From contig NZ_CP046523.1 of the NCBI RefSeq assembly GCF_021497885.1, positions 1,035,501 to 1,099,500 on the forward strand: a DNA stretch of 64,000 nucleotides, in the 5' to 3' direction. Below the pieces are notes generated by a model. That model worked only from the letters and a program-made list of their open reading frames with translations. It had not been told where the DNA came from and did no database searches. Positions 19,231 through 29,657 of this stretch are shown piece by piece (the stretch's first letter is position 1; every line of letters starts with the position of its first letter). Made by a program: the position numbers and the translations under genes. The DNA is from Streptococcus oralis. Its GTDB lineage: Bacteria; Bacillota; Bacilli; Lactobacillales; Streptococcaceae.

Positions 19231-21148
19231 TTTCTACTCCTTTTTGGGTTTTATTTGTGACAGTTTTAGTTGGTTTCAAGCGACGTTTAATCTTCCAGAT
19301 ACTTGCCCCCATAGCTGGCAAGGTGAAGGTCAAGGTCTGCTCATAATCCTTCCATAATCCTTCTTGAGTTTGAACCGTTTGGTTGTATTCTTTCCAGACA
19401 CCACCCCATTGTTCCAATTCTGTATTCCAAACTTCTTCATAAACTCCCGCGACAGGAAGTCCGATTGTAAAGTCTTTTCGTTCAACAGGCGCCATATTAA
19501 AGACACAGACTAGCATTTCACCCTTTTTACTCTTACGAATAAAGGAAAGGACACTCTGATCTCTATTATCCGCATCAATAATTTCGATGCCGTCGTAGCT
19601 GGTGTCAATTTCCCAAAGGCAACGATGCTCTTTATAGAATTGATTGAGTTGAGAAGTGAAGTATTTCATTTTAGCATTCATTGGATCTTCCAAGTTAGAC
19701 CATTCTAACTGTTCCTCAGACTTCCACTCTAAGAACTGACCATATTCGCTTCCCATGAACAAGAGTTTCTTACCTGGATGACAAATTTGATAAGTGTAGA
19801 GATTTCGCAAACCTGCAAATTGATTGTATCGATCTCCCCACATCTTGTGCATCATGCTTTTCTTACCATGAACGACTTCATCGTGTGAGAAAGGTAAGAG
19901 GTAGTTTTCATTGAAAACGTACATGAAGCTGAAGGTTACCAAATTAAAATCATACTTACGATAAATCGGGTCTTCCTCGTAGAAACGGAGAATGTCGTTC
20001 ATCCACCCCATATTCCACTTGTAGTCAAATCCTAGACCGCCCATTTCTTTCATACCAGTAATCTTTGTTGCTGATGAACTTTCTTCTGCAATCATCATCA
20101 CATCTGGATGAGCTAACTTGATAACAGTGTTCAAACGTTGAAGGAAATAGTAGCCTTCGTAGTTGAGATTGCCACCGTCTTTGTTTGGAGTCCAAGGAGC
20201 ATTATCATAGTCTAGGTAGAGCATATTGCTGACTGCATCCACTCGAATACCATCTAAATGATAAAATTCAATCCAGAATTTAATGCTAGAAATCAAGAAG
20301 GACTGGACTTCATTCTTCCCAAGGTCAAAGTTAAGAGCTCCCCAACCGTAGTTATGGGCCTTGTTGTGGTCTTGGTATTCAAAAGTTGGTGTTCCATCGT
20401 AATAAGCAAGAGCGTCATCATTGATGGTAAAATGACCTGGAACCCAATCCACAATTACACCGATATTGTTTAAATGACATTCCTCAACAAAATCTTGGAA
20501 TTCCTCTGGTCGCCCGTAAGAATGCTCCATAGCAAAGTAACCCATAAGCTGGTAGCCCCAACTCAATCCAAGCGGGTGAGCCATTAAAGGCATAAACTCG
20601 ATGTGAGTGTAATTCATCTCAACAAGGTATGGAATGAGTTCTTCCTTGAGTTGTGCAAAGCTGTATGGACTACCATCTGGATTTCTCTTCCAAGATCCAG
20701 CGTGGGCTTCATAAATATTGACTGGTCTCTCAAAAAAGCCCCAGCGTTTTCTCCTAGCTAGCCAAAGACCATCTTTCCATTTTTTCTCTGGAATATCAGT
20801 CAGGATGGCTCCAGTCTCTGGGCGGGCTTCAAAACGAACCGCCAATGGATCAATTTTCATAATCTGGTGCCCATTTGCACGCGTGATATGATACTTATAA
20901 ATCTGCCCTTCATGAGCCAGACTTGTGAAGACTTCCCAAACACCCGATTCATTCCGTACCATAGGAATTTGGTGCTCTGTCCAGTTTGTAAAATCACCAA
21001 CTAAGTGCACAGCCTGAGCGTTAGGTGCCCAAACACGGAAAGTAAAACCAATTTCTCCGTCTTTTTCCTCTTTATGTGCTCCTAGATAGTGCTGGAGATG
21101 AAAATTTTCTCCAGTAGTGAAGGTTCTCAATGCTTCTTGATTATTCAT
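19220..21148 (-). CDS. glgB: 1,4-alpha-glucan branching enzyme
   Basis: GH13 branching enzyme of 642 residues, adding alpha-1,6 branches to glycogen. An N-terminal carbohydrate-binding domain (CBM48, around [10 protein letters not shown]) precedes the barrel. GH13 regions are visible: [26 protein letters not shown] (nucleophile Asp), MMIAEESSS (acid/base Glu), and [15 protein letters not shown]. It is the first gene of the glg operon, driven by a near-consensus promoter with a CcpA cre site at the start of transcription. Glucose should therefore repress the operon (inference). Confidence 0.97.
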   Translation of the reverse strand: MNNQEALRTFTTGENFHLQHYLGAHKEEKDGEIGFTFRVWAPNAQAVHLVGDFTNWTEHQIPMVRNESGVWEVFTSLAHEGQIYKYHITRANGHQIMKIDPLAVRFEARPETGAILTDIPEKKWKDGLWLARRKRWGFFERPVNIYEAHAGSWKRNPDGSPYSFAQLKEELIPYLVEMNYTHIEFMPLMAHPLGLSWGYQLMGYFAMEHSYGRPEEFQDFVEECHLNNIGVIVDWVPGHFTINDDALAYYDGTPTFEYQDHNKAHNYGWGALNFDLGKNEVQSFLISSIKFWIEFYHLDGIRVDAVSNMLYLDYDNAPWTPNKDGGNLNYEGYYFLQRLNTVIKLAHPDVMMIAEESSSATKITGMKEMGGLGFDYKWNMGWMNDILRFYEEDPIYRKYDFNLVTFSFMYVFNENYLLPFSHDEVVHGKKSMMHKMWGDRYNQFAGLRNLYTYQICHPGKKLLFMGSEYGQFLEWKSEEQLEWSNLEDPMNAKMKYFTSQLNQFYKEHRCLWEIDTSYDGIEIIDADNRDQSVLSFIRKSKKGEMLVCVFNMAPVERKDFTIGLPVAGVYEEVWNTELEQWGGVWKEYNQTVQTQEGLWKDYEQTLTFTLPAMGASIWKIKRRLKPTKTVTNKTQKGVENEE

Positions 21149-21164
21149 CCAATCCCCTTTCTTT

Positions 21165-21216
21165 TTGTAAGCGTTTTCTATAATTCTATTATACTATCTT
21201 TTAAAAGAACTTTCAA
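21165..21216 (-). promoter_or_regulatory. glg operon promoter with CcpA cre site
   Basis: Minus-strand TTGAAA (21211-21216), a 17-base spacer and TATAAT (21188-21193). A cre sequence TTGTAAGCGTTTTCT at 21165-21179 fits the WTGNAANCGNWNNCW consensus at every position. It covers the expected +1 region, where CcpA would block transcription. Confidence 0.88.
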
Positions 21217-21390
21217 GCAGTTTACGGAATTTCTTAAAAAATATCTTGAAAATTTTAGAAAATATATCTTAACATTATATAATTTTTCATTTAATTGTTG
21301 AAAAAATAAACGATTTGCATATATTTTCTTAGTATAATATCAAAACATTCGTTATTTTTCAATTTTTAACTGGATTTTTTAGTAAAAATA

Positions 21391-21418
21391 AAAATCAGGA
21401 ATGTTATTTCCTGATTTT
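21391..21418 (-). terminator. gapN terminator
   Basis: Perfect 11-base arms AAAATCAGGAA and TTCCTGATTTT with a 6-base loop, 6 bases past the gapN stop. A weak T run follows on either strand. Confidence 0.8.
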
Positions 21419-21423
21419 AGAAA

Positions 21424-22848
21424 TTATTTCACATCAAAAACAATGGATTTGACATTTGTCATTGCTTCAATGCTGTATTTAATCCCTTGCACTCCTGCAC
21501 CAGAACCCTTTACACCAAGGAATGGGAAATTATCTGGTCCACGTTGTGTTTTGTTATTAATATGAACAGTACCGACTTCAAGCTTTTCAGCGATTTCAAA
21601 TGCCTTCTTAAAGTCATTTGTAAAGACAGAGGATTGAAGACCGAACTCAGATTCGTTGGCAATTGCTACCGCTTCATTTGCATCAGCGACACGGATAATT
21701 GGGAGAACAGGTCCAAACGGTTCTTCCCATGCTAATTTCATATCTCTTGTGACATAATCAAAAAGTCCTGGCCAAATGAGATTGCCCTCACGTTTGATTG
21801 GACTGAGCGCTTTGGCACCCTTTTCTTGAGCGTCCTGAATCAATCCCCAGATGAAATCAGCTGAAGCATTGTCAACAACAGGTGTGATATCTGCATTGTC
21901 AAATGGGTCACCGACTGTTAGCTTAGCAACTTCAGCTTGGAGCAATTCAGCCAATCTGTCTGCTACGCTTTCCACAACCAAGACACGCTTGATGGCAGTA
22001 CAACGTTGTCCTGAATAGCTAAAGGCTCCACCGACGATTTGTTTAGCTGCGTGTTCCAAGTCTGCATCTTCGAGAACGATAGCTGCATCTTTCCCACCAA
22101 GTTCAAGCATGATAGGACGCATTCCAGCTAAACGACCGATTCGCTCACCGATCGGTGTTGAACCTGTAAAGTTAATGAAGTTCACTTCCTTGTGTTCAAT
22201 GATGTAGTCACCGATTTCAGAACCACGTCCAGTTATCGTATTAAATACTCCTGCTGGGATACCTGCCTCATCAAAAGCCTTGGCTAATAACAGACCTGAG
22301 ATAGATCCTTGTGTTGGCGGTTTAAACATGACGACATTCCCTGCAATCAAAGCTGGAGCAATCTTAGATCCAGAAAGGTTAACTGGATAGTTAAATGGCG
22401 CGATAGCTAAAACGACACCAACTGGCTCACGACGGACAACGGCTAGTTTGTTTTTACTTGCAGCTTCAAAACCGCCACCTTCCATTGCTTGTCCAGTGAT
22501 ACGGAGACCTTCTTCTGCAGCAAAACGAATCAAATCTGCTGTACGTACTACTTCTCCAATGGCTGCTTTTATCCCTTTAGCAACCTCTTTGGCAAGAATT
22601 GTACCAATTTTTTCTTTATCACGTTCCAAAATGTCTGCTGTCTTATGCAAATAGGCTGCACGCTCAACTGGTGCTAAATCACGCCATGCTGGGAGAGCTG
22701 CACGCGCAGCTTTCATAGCCTCATCTACTTCAGCTTGACTCATAGCTGGTACTGTTCCCAGCTTTTCCTGATTAATGGGTGAATAGATTGTAATTTCCTT
22801 TTCAGATGATTTCCAATTTCCATTTACTAAATTCTGATAATTTGTCAA
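21424..22848 (-). CDS. gapN: NADP-dependent non-phosphorylating glyceraldehyde-3-phosphate dehydrogenase
   Basis: Aldehyde-dehydrogenase family enzyme (474 residues) oxidising glyceraldehyde-3-phosphate directly to 3-phosphoglycerate with NADP, the main NADPH source in many streptococci. Visible are APFNYPVNL, the nucleotide-binding NFTGSTPIGERIG, the general-base Glu in MLELGGKDAAIVL, and the catalytic Cys in FSYSGQRCTAIKRVLV. The start codon is TTG, with a strong AGGAGG site eight bases before it. The promoter carries an exact CodY consensus box between -35 and -10, and Rex-type sites just upstream. So it is probably tied to amino-acid/GTP status and to NADH/NAD ratio. Confidence 0.96.
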   Translation of the reverse strand: MTNYQNLVNGNWKSSEKEITIYSPINQEKLGTVPAMSQAEVDEAMKAARAALPAWRDLAPVERAAYLHKTADILERDKEKIGTILAKEVAKGIKAAIGEVVRTADLIRFAAEEGLRITGQAMEGGGFEAASKNKLAVVRREPVGVVLAIAPFNYPVNLSGSKIAPALIAGNVVMFKPPTQGSISGLLLAKAFDEAGIPAGVFNTITGRGSEIGDYIIEHKEVNFINFTGSTPIGERIGRLAGMRPIMLELGGKDAAIVLEDADLEHAAKQIVGGAFSYSGQRCTAIKRVLVVESVADRLAELLQAEVAKLTVGDPFDNADITPVVDNASADFIWGLIQDAQEKGAKALSPIKREGNLIWPGLFDYVTRDMKLAWEEPFGPVLPIIRVADANEAVAIANESEFGLQSSVFTNDFKKAFEIAEKLEVGTVHINNKTQRGPDNFPFLGVKGSGAGVQGIKYSIEAMTNVKSIVFDVK

Positions 22849-22879
22849 ATTCTCTTCCTCCTGAAAATGATTAAGACTT

Positions 22880-22907
22880 ATTTTATCAAATTTTCAGAAA
22901 ATTACAA
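22880..22907 (-). promoter_or_regulatory. gapN promoter with embedded CodY box
   Basis: Minus-strand TTGTAA (22902-22907), a 16-base spacer and TG-extended TAAAAT (22880-22885). AATTTTCAGAAAATT at 22889-22903 is identical to the CodY consensus AATTTTCWGAAAATT and fills the spacer. Confidence 0.85.
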
Positions 22908-22913
22908 CCCTTT

Positions 22914-22942
22914 TTGTGAAAAAATTGAGATTATTTTCACAA
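22914..22942 (-). promoter_or_regulatory. Candidate Rex operator upstream of gapN
   Basis: TTGAGATTATTTTCACAA at 22925-22942 matches the Rex consensus TTGTGAAWWWWTTCACAA at 16 of 18 positions. A further intact half-site TTGTGAA lies at 22914-22920. Both are just upstream of the gapN -35. The rex gene itself is at 45003 in this window. Confidence 0.6.
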
Positions 22943-23004
22943 TCTTGATCCTTCAAATTATTTGAAACTTAATTCTACTCTTCATTAAAAACCTCATAAA
23001 TGAC

Positions 23005-23033
23005 AAAAAGGATTAGATAATCTAACCCTTTTT
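23005..23033 (-). terminator. Pullulanase gene terminator
   Basis: Arms AAAAAGGATTAGAT and ATCTAACCCTTTTT pair at 13 of 14 positions, 12 bases past the stop at 23045. The flanking T run is weak. Confidence 0.7.
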
Positions 23034-23044
23034 ACTACATTAAT

Positions 23045-25330
23045 TTATGAGAGCACTTTTAAAACTGCGACACTAATATCATCAATAACATTTTCTTGTT
23101 TTGAACGACTGTTGGTAAGGAACATTTCAAGCTTACCTGCATTTTCAAAGTAGAAGGAGGTTCCCTTAGCATTAAATACCACTAATAGATGTTCTGATCC
23201 ACCGTGAATCTCGTAAACAATCCAGCCACTATTTTCAGCAGCCGTGTGGACAAAGACATGACGGTAAATTTCTTCATATGTTGGATAAGAGAAGGCACAG
23301 ATTTGCGTTTTTAGGCGGATAATCTGACGAATAAACTCGATACTGTCTTGGCGTTCATTGATCAGATCCCAGTTGACTTGGTTAACACTGTCCGGAGCAT
23401 TATAGCTATTCATAGCACGTTCTCGGTCTGCAGGAGTTAGTTCTCCATGTTCACCAGTTGGAATCAACTTAGTTCGTCCAAACTCTTGACCAAGTTCCAT
23501 AAAGGACATACCTTGCATGAGAAGATTCATAGCTGTCGCTGTCTCAACCTTGCGCATAATCTGGTCGGAACTCTTATCAGGATGAAGGGTTGCTAGCAAG
23601 TCATGAAGATTGTAATTGTCATGAGCTTCAACATAGTTGAGAACCTGGTTTGGACTGAGATAAGATCCCAACTCTCGGCTACCAAGAATAGCCTTGGCGA
23701 CGATTGGTTCTGTAGCAGCACCACTCACAAATCCTGATTTGATTGCTCCATAAACTTCTCCTCCTTTGATCGCATCACGCTGATTATCGTTGAAGAAACC
23801 TATATTTGGCATCTGGTGGGCGTTATCCTTCTTAGCCTTGTCATAAGGAGCAAGACCTGTTCCCATATCCCAGCCTTCTCCATAAGTGAGAATACGCGGA
23901 TCAACCTCATCCAGTGCCCAACGAATTGCCTGCATAGTTTTGACATCATGAATGCCCATCAAGTCGAAACGGAAACCGTCAATATTGTATTCTTTCACCC
24001 AATAGAGAATGGAATCAATCATATACTTGCGGAACATCTCATGTTCACTTGCAGTTTCATTTCCTACCCCCGTACCGTTTTGAAAAGTTCCATCACGATT
24101 CATACGATAGAAATAATCGGGAACAGTTGTCTGGAATGGAGCGTCCACTGTTGAGAAGGTATGGTTATAAACCACATCCATAATGACACCGATTCCCGCA
24201 TCATGATAAGCCTGAATCATGGTCTTGAGGTCTCGAATAACTTGTCCGGGATCATCTGGATTACTAGAGAAACTTGTTTCTGGAGCATTGTAGTTTTGAG
24301 GGTCATAGCCCCAGTTATAGGTTACATTTCCGTTCTCGTCATATTCCTTATGGCGATCAAAGATAGGTTGAAGTTGAACATAGTTACAACCAAGTTCTTT
24401 GATATAGTCAAAGGCGGTTGCTTGACCGTATTGGTTAACCGTTCCAGTCTGAGCAGCACCCAAGAAGGTTCCACGGAGTTCTTCAGGAACACCAGATGTA
24501 GACGATTTGGTAAAATCACGAATATGCATTTCACAGATAACTGCTTTACATGGATTTTCCAAACGCCAAGGAGCTTTCGTACCATGTTTGACTTCGAATC
24601 CTTCTACTTGTCTGTCTTGATGAGAAAGAATTACGGAACGTTTGCCGTCAGGACTTGTGGCAATCGTGTACGGATCTCTCGTCAAAGTCTGGTGGTGAGG
24701 AAATTCAATCTGATACTGATAAGCTTTACCTGCAAGATTTTCATCCAGGTCTACACTCCAAACACCAATGGTATTGTACTTATGACTGTATGAATAGCTA
24801 TTCCCACGCTCTAGATTAAATGTTTTCCAAATCGGTGCATCGTTACTAGTGTTTTCATAGACAACCACCTGAACAGCTGTAGCTGTTGGAGCCCAAAGTT
24901 TAAAGCTTGTCTGATAATCTGAAAGGCTGTAACCTAGTTCTCCTTGGTATCCCCAGTGATGATCAAAGCTTGCGCTATGGATGGCTTTATCAAAGGCAAA
25001 TGGATTCTGATCCTTATAATATGGACTAGCAATAGCTGGATTTTCTGAATAATACACAGTCTCATCTCCCTCTAAAATCCATGCTTCTGTCAGCAAGGGA
25101 TAGTAGTTAAAACGTACAAGATATTCTTTTAATACACCATCTATCTCGGCTTTGAAGGTGAAACTATCTACCTTCTCCTGACTGGTCACGGTAAAAGAAA
25201 ACTGAAGACCAAAATAAGTGGTCTCTGAAGTTAAAGAGCATTTGTTTTCATCTCGGTCTGTGCTAAATGAGCAAGCTGTATAATCTCCATTTTTTCTATG
25301 AAAATGGAGAAGAACGGGATAATTGTACAT
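23045..25330 (-). CDS. pulA: Type I pullulanase (cytoplasmic)
   Basis: Debranching enzyme of 761 residues cutting alpha-1,6 links in glycogen or maltodextrins. There is no signal peptide or LPXTG anchor, so it is intracellular, unlike the surface pullulanase SpuA of pneumococci. The YNWGYDPQNYNAPE block (near residue 330) is diagnostic of type I pullulanases. GH13 regions follow: VIMDVVYNHTF, DGFRFDLMGIHDV (nucleophile Asp), LTYGEGWDMGTG (acid/base Glu), and YVEAHDNYNLHDLL. The N-terminal 250 residues hold beta-sandwich carbohydrate-binding domains. AGGAAAAAAC precedes the ATG. Placed upstream of gapN and the glg operon, it likely serves glycogen breakdown. Confidence 0.92.
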   Translation of the reverse strand: MYNYPVLLHFHRKNGDYTACSFSTDRDENKCSLTSETTYFGLQFSFTVTSQEKVDSFTFKAEIDGVLKEYLVRFNYYPLLTEAWILEGDETVYYSENPAIASPYYKDQNPFAFDKAIHSASFDHHWGYQGELGYSLSDYQTSFKLWAPTATAVQVVVYENTSNDAPIWKTFNLERGNSYSYSHKYNTIGVWSVDLDENLAGKAYQYQIEFPHHQTLTRDPYTIATSPDGKRSVILSHQDRQVEGFEVKHGTKAPWRLENPCKAVICEMHIRDFTKSSTSGVPEELRGTFLGAAQTGTVNQYGQATAFDYIKELGCNYVQLQPIFDRHKEYDENGNVTYNWGYDPQNYNAPETSFSSNPDDPGQVIRDLKTMIQAYHDAGIGVIMDVVYNHTFSTVDAPFQTTVPDYFYRMNRDGTFQNGTGVGNETASEHEMFRKYMIDSILYWVKEYNIDGFRFDLMGIHDVKTMQAIRWALDEVDPRILTYGEGWDMGTGLAPYDKAKKDNAHQMPNIGFFNDNQRDAIKGGEVYGAIKSGFVSGAATEPIVAKAILGSRELGSYLSPNQVLNYVEAHDNYNLHDLLATLHPDKSSDQIMRKVETATAMNLLMQGMSFMELGQEFGRTKLIPTGEHGELTPADRERAMNSYNAPDSVNQVNWDLINERQDSIEFIRQIIRLKTQICAFSYPTYEEIYRHVFVHTAAENSGWIVYEIHGGSEHLLVVFNAKGTSFYFENAGKLEMFLTNSRSKQENVIDDISVAVLKVLS

Positions 25331-25484
25331 GTTTTTTCCTAATTTCTAATTTCTATTTTAATTTTATTTGGTGCTGAAGAATTTAACGGGAAATTCAGCA
25401 CAATAGAGAATAGTTTTAATAGATATAAAAACACATCAGGAGAGATAGTTCCATACTATCTAACATCTAGTTCTCAACTATTCT

Positions 25485-27479
<1,995 letters not shown>

Positions 27480-27533
27480 TAGAGAAGGACTGAAAAATGA
27501 TTCATGGTGTAATCTTTTCTTAAAAAAGAGAAA

Positions 27534-28712
27534 TTATGACTCTTTGTTAAAATGATTTCGCACATAAACGAGAGATAGACAAGATAGGATGATAACCCCG
27601 CTTCCAATTATCAAGAAAGAAAAGAGATGAACACTTGGCAGCACTGTCATAAATCCTTTTGCAATCGGCATAAATAGAATGGCTAAGGTAAAAATTGTGC
27701 TTAATACTCTTCCCAAGTATTCCCCCTCAACCTTGGTTTGCACCTGAGTAAAAAAGTGAATATTAAATATCGTCATAAACAGTTCACAAACTAAATTTCC
27801 AGAAAAGGAAAGAAAAGTTGGCAGTGGTAATCCCATCATAAAAACTCCAACTCCAGTAAAAGCCAATAGAATCAAAAGATTATAAACACTTGCCTTTATT
27901 TTACTAGCTAGAAGAGCTCCGATAATCGAACCAATAGCGCCCATAGTCAAAATACTTGCATAAGCTCCTTCTACCCCGTATAGTCGATTTGAAAAAGGGA
28001 GGAGAAATTCAAAGGCTGCAAAAAAGAAATTAACACTGGAAGCTACTAACAAAAGGAAAAAAATCTCCTTCTGATGCCAAATATAGTGTAGTCCAGCCTT
28101 CATATCAATAAAGACGTCTTTCCAACTAAAACTCTTTTTCTCATGTACTTGGATTTCTTTTTGGGGAAGAAGAGCCACTAAACAAAATGCGATGAAAAAA
28201 CTAATGGCATCTAAAACGAGCGTCATATGGAGACTGGCAAATTGTAAAACGATGAAAGAAAGTACAGGGGAGCTAACACCTACAACCTGCAAAACGAGCT
28301 CTAAGCGAGCATTATAGGTCACAATCTCATCTTTCTCTACAACCTCAGTTATGATGGCTTTATTAGCAGTACGAGAAAATGCAAAGGCAACCGCCTGCAC
28401 AATATTGGCAAAAATCAAGGCAGTGACCATCAAGCTATCATTTCTGATGAAAGAAATAGCTAAGCAAAGAACGCCACAAATCAAGTCTGTCGTCATCAAA
28501 ATTTTGCGACGCGAAAAGCGGTCTGAAATCACTCCGCCAAAGGGATTGACCAGAATGGATGTGACGAGTTCAGAAATCTGATAAATCCCAAGAACAGTCT
28601 GTCCTATCGTTCCCATTGATGCCAACCAAACACTATTTCCATAATCATAGAGCATATTTCCTATCTTATTAATAGCCCCACGACTAATCAACTGGATTGC
28701 ATGTCGATTCAT
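27534..28712 (-). CDS. MFS transporter, drug-efflux type (DHA3/Mef-like)
   Basis: A 392-residue major facilitator with about 12 hydrophobic helices. The loop between helices 2 and 3 carries the MFS A-motif (GGVISDRFSRRKIL, near residues 58-71). The general layout resembles Mef/DHA3 efflux pumps and macrolide exporter relatives, but the substrate is unknown. It starts 79 bases after the rgg stop, with its own extended -10 promoter and a near-perfect palindrome over that promoter. It is therefore a plausible target of the neighbouring Rgg regulator (inference). GGGAGGAG precedes the ATG. Confidence 0.85.
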   Translation of the reverse strand: MNRHAIQLISRGAINKIGNMLYDYGNSVWLASMGTIGQTVLGIYQISELVTSILVNPFGGVISDRFSRRKILMTTDLICGVLCLAISFIRNDSLMVTALIFANIVQAVAFAFSRTANKAIITEVVEKDEIVTYNARLELVLQVVGVSSPVLSFIVLQFASLHMTLVLDAISFFIAFCLVALLPQKEIQVHEKKSFSWKDVFIDMKAGLHYIWHQKEIFFLLLVASSVNFFFAAFEFLLPFSNRLYGVEGAYASILTMGAIGSIIGALLASKIKASVYNLLILLAFTGVGVFMMGLPLPTFLSFSGNLVCELFMTIFNIHFFTQVQTKVEGEYLGRVLSTIFTLAILFMPIAKGFMTVLPSVHLFSFLIIGSGVIILSCLSLVYVRNHFNKES

Positions 28713-28730
28713 ATAAAAACTCCTCCCAAA

Positions 28731-28752
28731 TTTTGAAACTATTGTATCAAAA
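28731..28752 (-). promoter_or_regulatory. MFS gene promoter inside a 22-base palindrome
   Basis: On the minus strand, half-sites TTTTGATAC and GTTTCAAAA (8 of 9 complementary) flank AATA. The TGA-TACAAT extended -10 (hexamer 28741-28746) lies inside. Such a palindrome over the -10 is a candidate operator, perhaps for the adjacent Rgg protein. Confidence 0.5.
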
Positions 28753-28770
28753 CTGGAAGGAGCTACTCTA

Positions 28771-28792
28771 TTTTTCCCTTATTTGGGAAAAT
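28771..28792 (-). terminator. Weak hairpin after rgg
   Basis: Minus-strand TTTTCCC-AAATAA-GGGAAAA starts at the rgg stop codon. There is no strong T run, so it may attenuate rather than end transcription. Confidence 0.4.
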
Positions 28793-29655
28793 TAATCTTT
28801 TACAAATTTCTCGTAATGTTCCTGATAGTAAGCCACTTGCTCAGGAAGTCCAAGAACATCAAAAATATGCATGGCTTCTTGCATCTGACTACACCCCTCT
28901 TCTTTCAAGTCTCTCTGGTAGAGGGCAAAACCTTTGAGATAATGGAAGATATTGCGCTCATAAAGCTTGATACCATTTCCAATCAACTTCTCTACATAGC
29001 CCTCAAAATAGTCCGCATCCGCAAAGGAACGGTTTTCCAAACAATGCTGGTAACAGTTAAGAGCTAAAATCAAAACAAGTTTACGATGCCGACCAATTTC
29101 CTTGTAGTAGTCTTCCCTCTCCATCACTTCTCTGCCAATCCGAGCCACATAGTCCACATTGTAGAAAGTATAGAGATTCCCGAAAAGAATCAACTCATAC
29201 ATAGTCCATTCTTCTGTTTGAAAAAGATAATCTGCTACCTTTTCCAAATCACTCTGCCTCATCGTGTAACGAGCATCTCTTTGACAAATCAGACCTTGTA
29301 GCAGAATCCAATTCAGCTCAAAATAGAGGGGATTGGTCGAACTCTTTGCTTTCTCAAGCTGTTCCTTTTGAAGCTTTTGAAAACCTGCAATATCATTTGA
29401 GTAGTAAAGCGGAATAATCTGTGCCATTAAGGCAACATGTTCATGATTTTGAAAATCCCTAGCCTTGTCCATGAAATTTTCAATAGTCACATGAATATTG
29501 TCCAAAATCTCAAAGAACCGAGAAACTGCTAGATCAGACTCCCCAAGCTCGAAGCGAGATAACTGAGAGGTTGAACATGATTCACCTGCCGCCTCTTTCA
29601 AGGAGTACTTCCCACTTGTTCGAAATTCACGAAATACCTTTCCTAGATGTTTCAT
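28792..29655 (-). CDS. Rgg/GadR/MutR family regulator
   Basis: A 287-residue regulator. An N-terminal XRE-type helix-turn-helix (MKHLGKVFREFRTSGKYSL ... CSTSQLSRFELGESD, residues 1-50) is followed by a helical repeat domain typical of Rgg peptide receptors. The frame runs on upstream to 29685, but MKHLGKVFR is the normal family start, and AGGTG lies seven bases before the ATG at 29655. The ABC-F stop ends two bases before this ATG, so the two are cotranscribed. Rgg proteins often answer small hydrophobic peptides, but no such peptide gene was found nearby, so its signal is unknown. The downstream MFS gene is a likely target. Confidence 0.88.
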   Translation of the reverse strand: MKHLGKVFREFRTSGKYSLKEAAGESCSTSQLSRFELGESDLAVSRFFEILDNIHVTIENFMDKARDFQNHEHVALMAQIIPLYYSNDIAGFQKLQKEQLEKAKSSTNPLYFELNWILLQGLICQRDARYTMRQSDLEKVADYLFQTEEWTMYELILFGNLYTFYNVDYVARIGREVMEREDYYKEIGRHRKLVLILALNCYQHCLENRSFADADYFEGYVEKLIGNGIKLYERNIFHYLKGFALYQRDLKEEGCSQMQEAMHIFDVLGLPEQVAYYQEHYEKFVKD

Positions 29656-29657
29656 CT

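Noticed and set aside
21320..21420. Possible plus-strand small RNA ending in the gapN terminator hairpin
   Set aside because: A TATAAT-like box exists but has no -35 at a usable distance, and the hairpin is fully explained by gapN.
25355..25460. Inverted repeats between pullulanase and ligA (GTGCTGAA/TTCAGCAC and GATAGT/ACTATC)
   Set aside because: Neither is followed by a T run and the first has a bulge; no clear terminator or operator role could be supported.
28712..29655. Small hydrophobic peptide pheromone gene for the Rgg protein
   Set aside because: The flanking spacers are too short and no hydrophobic mini-frame with a ribosome site was seen.
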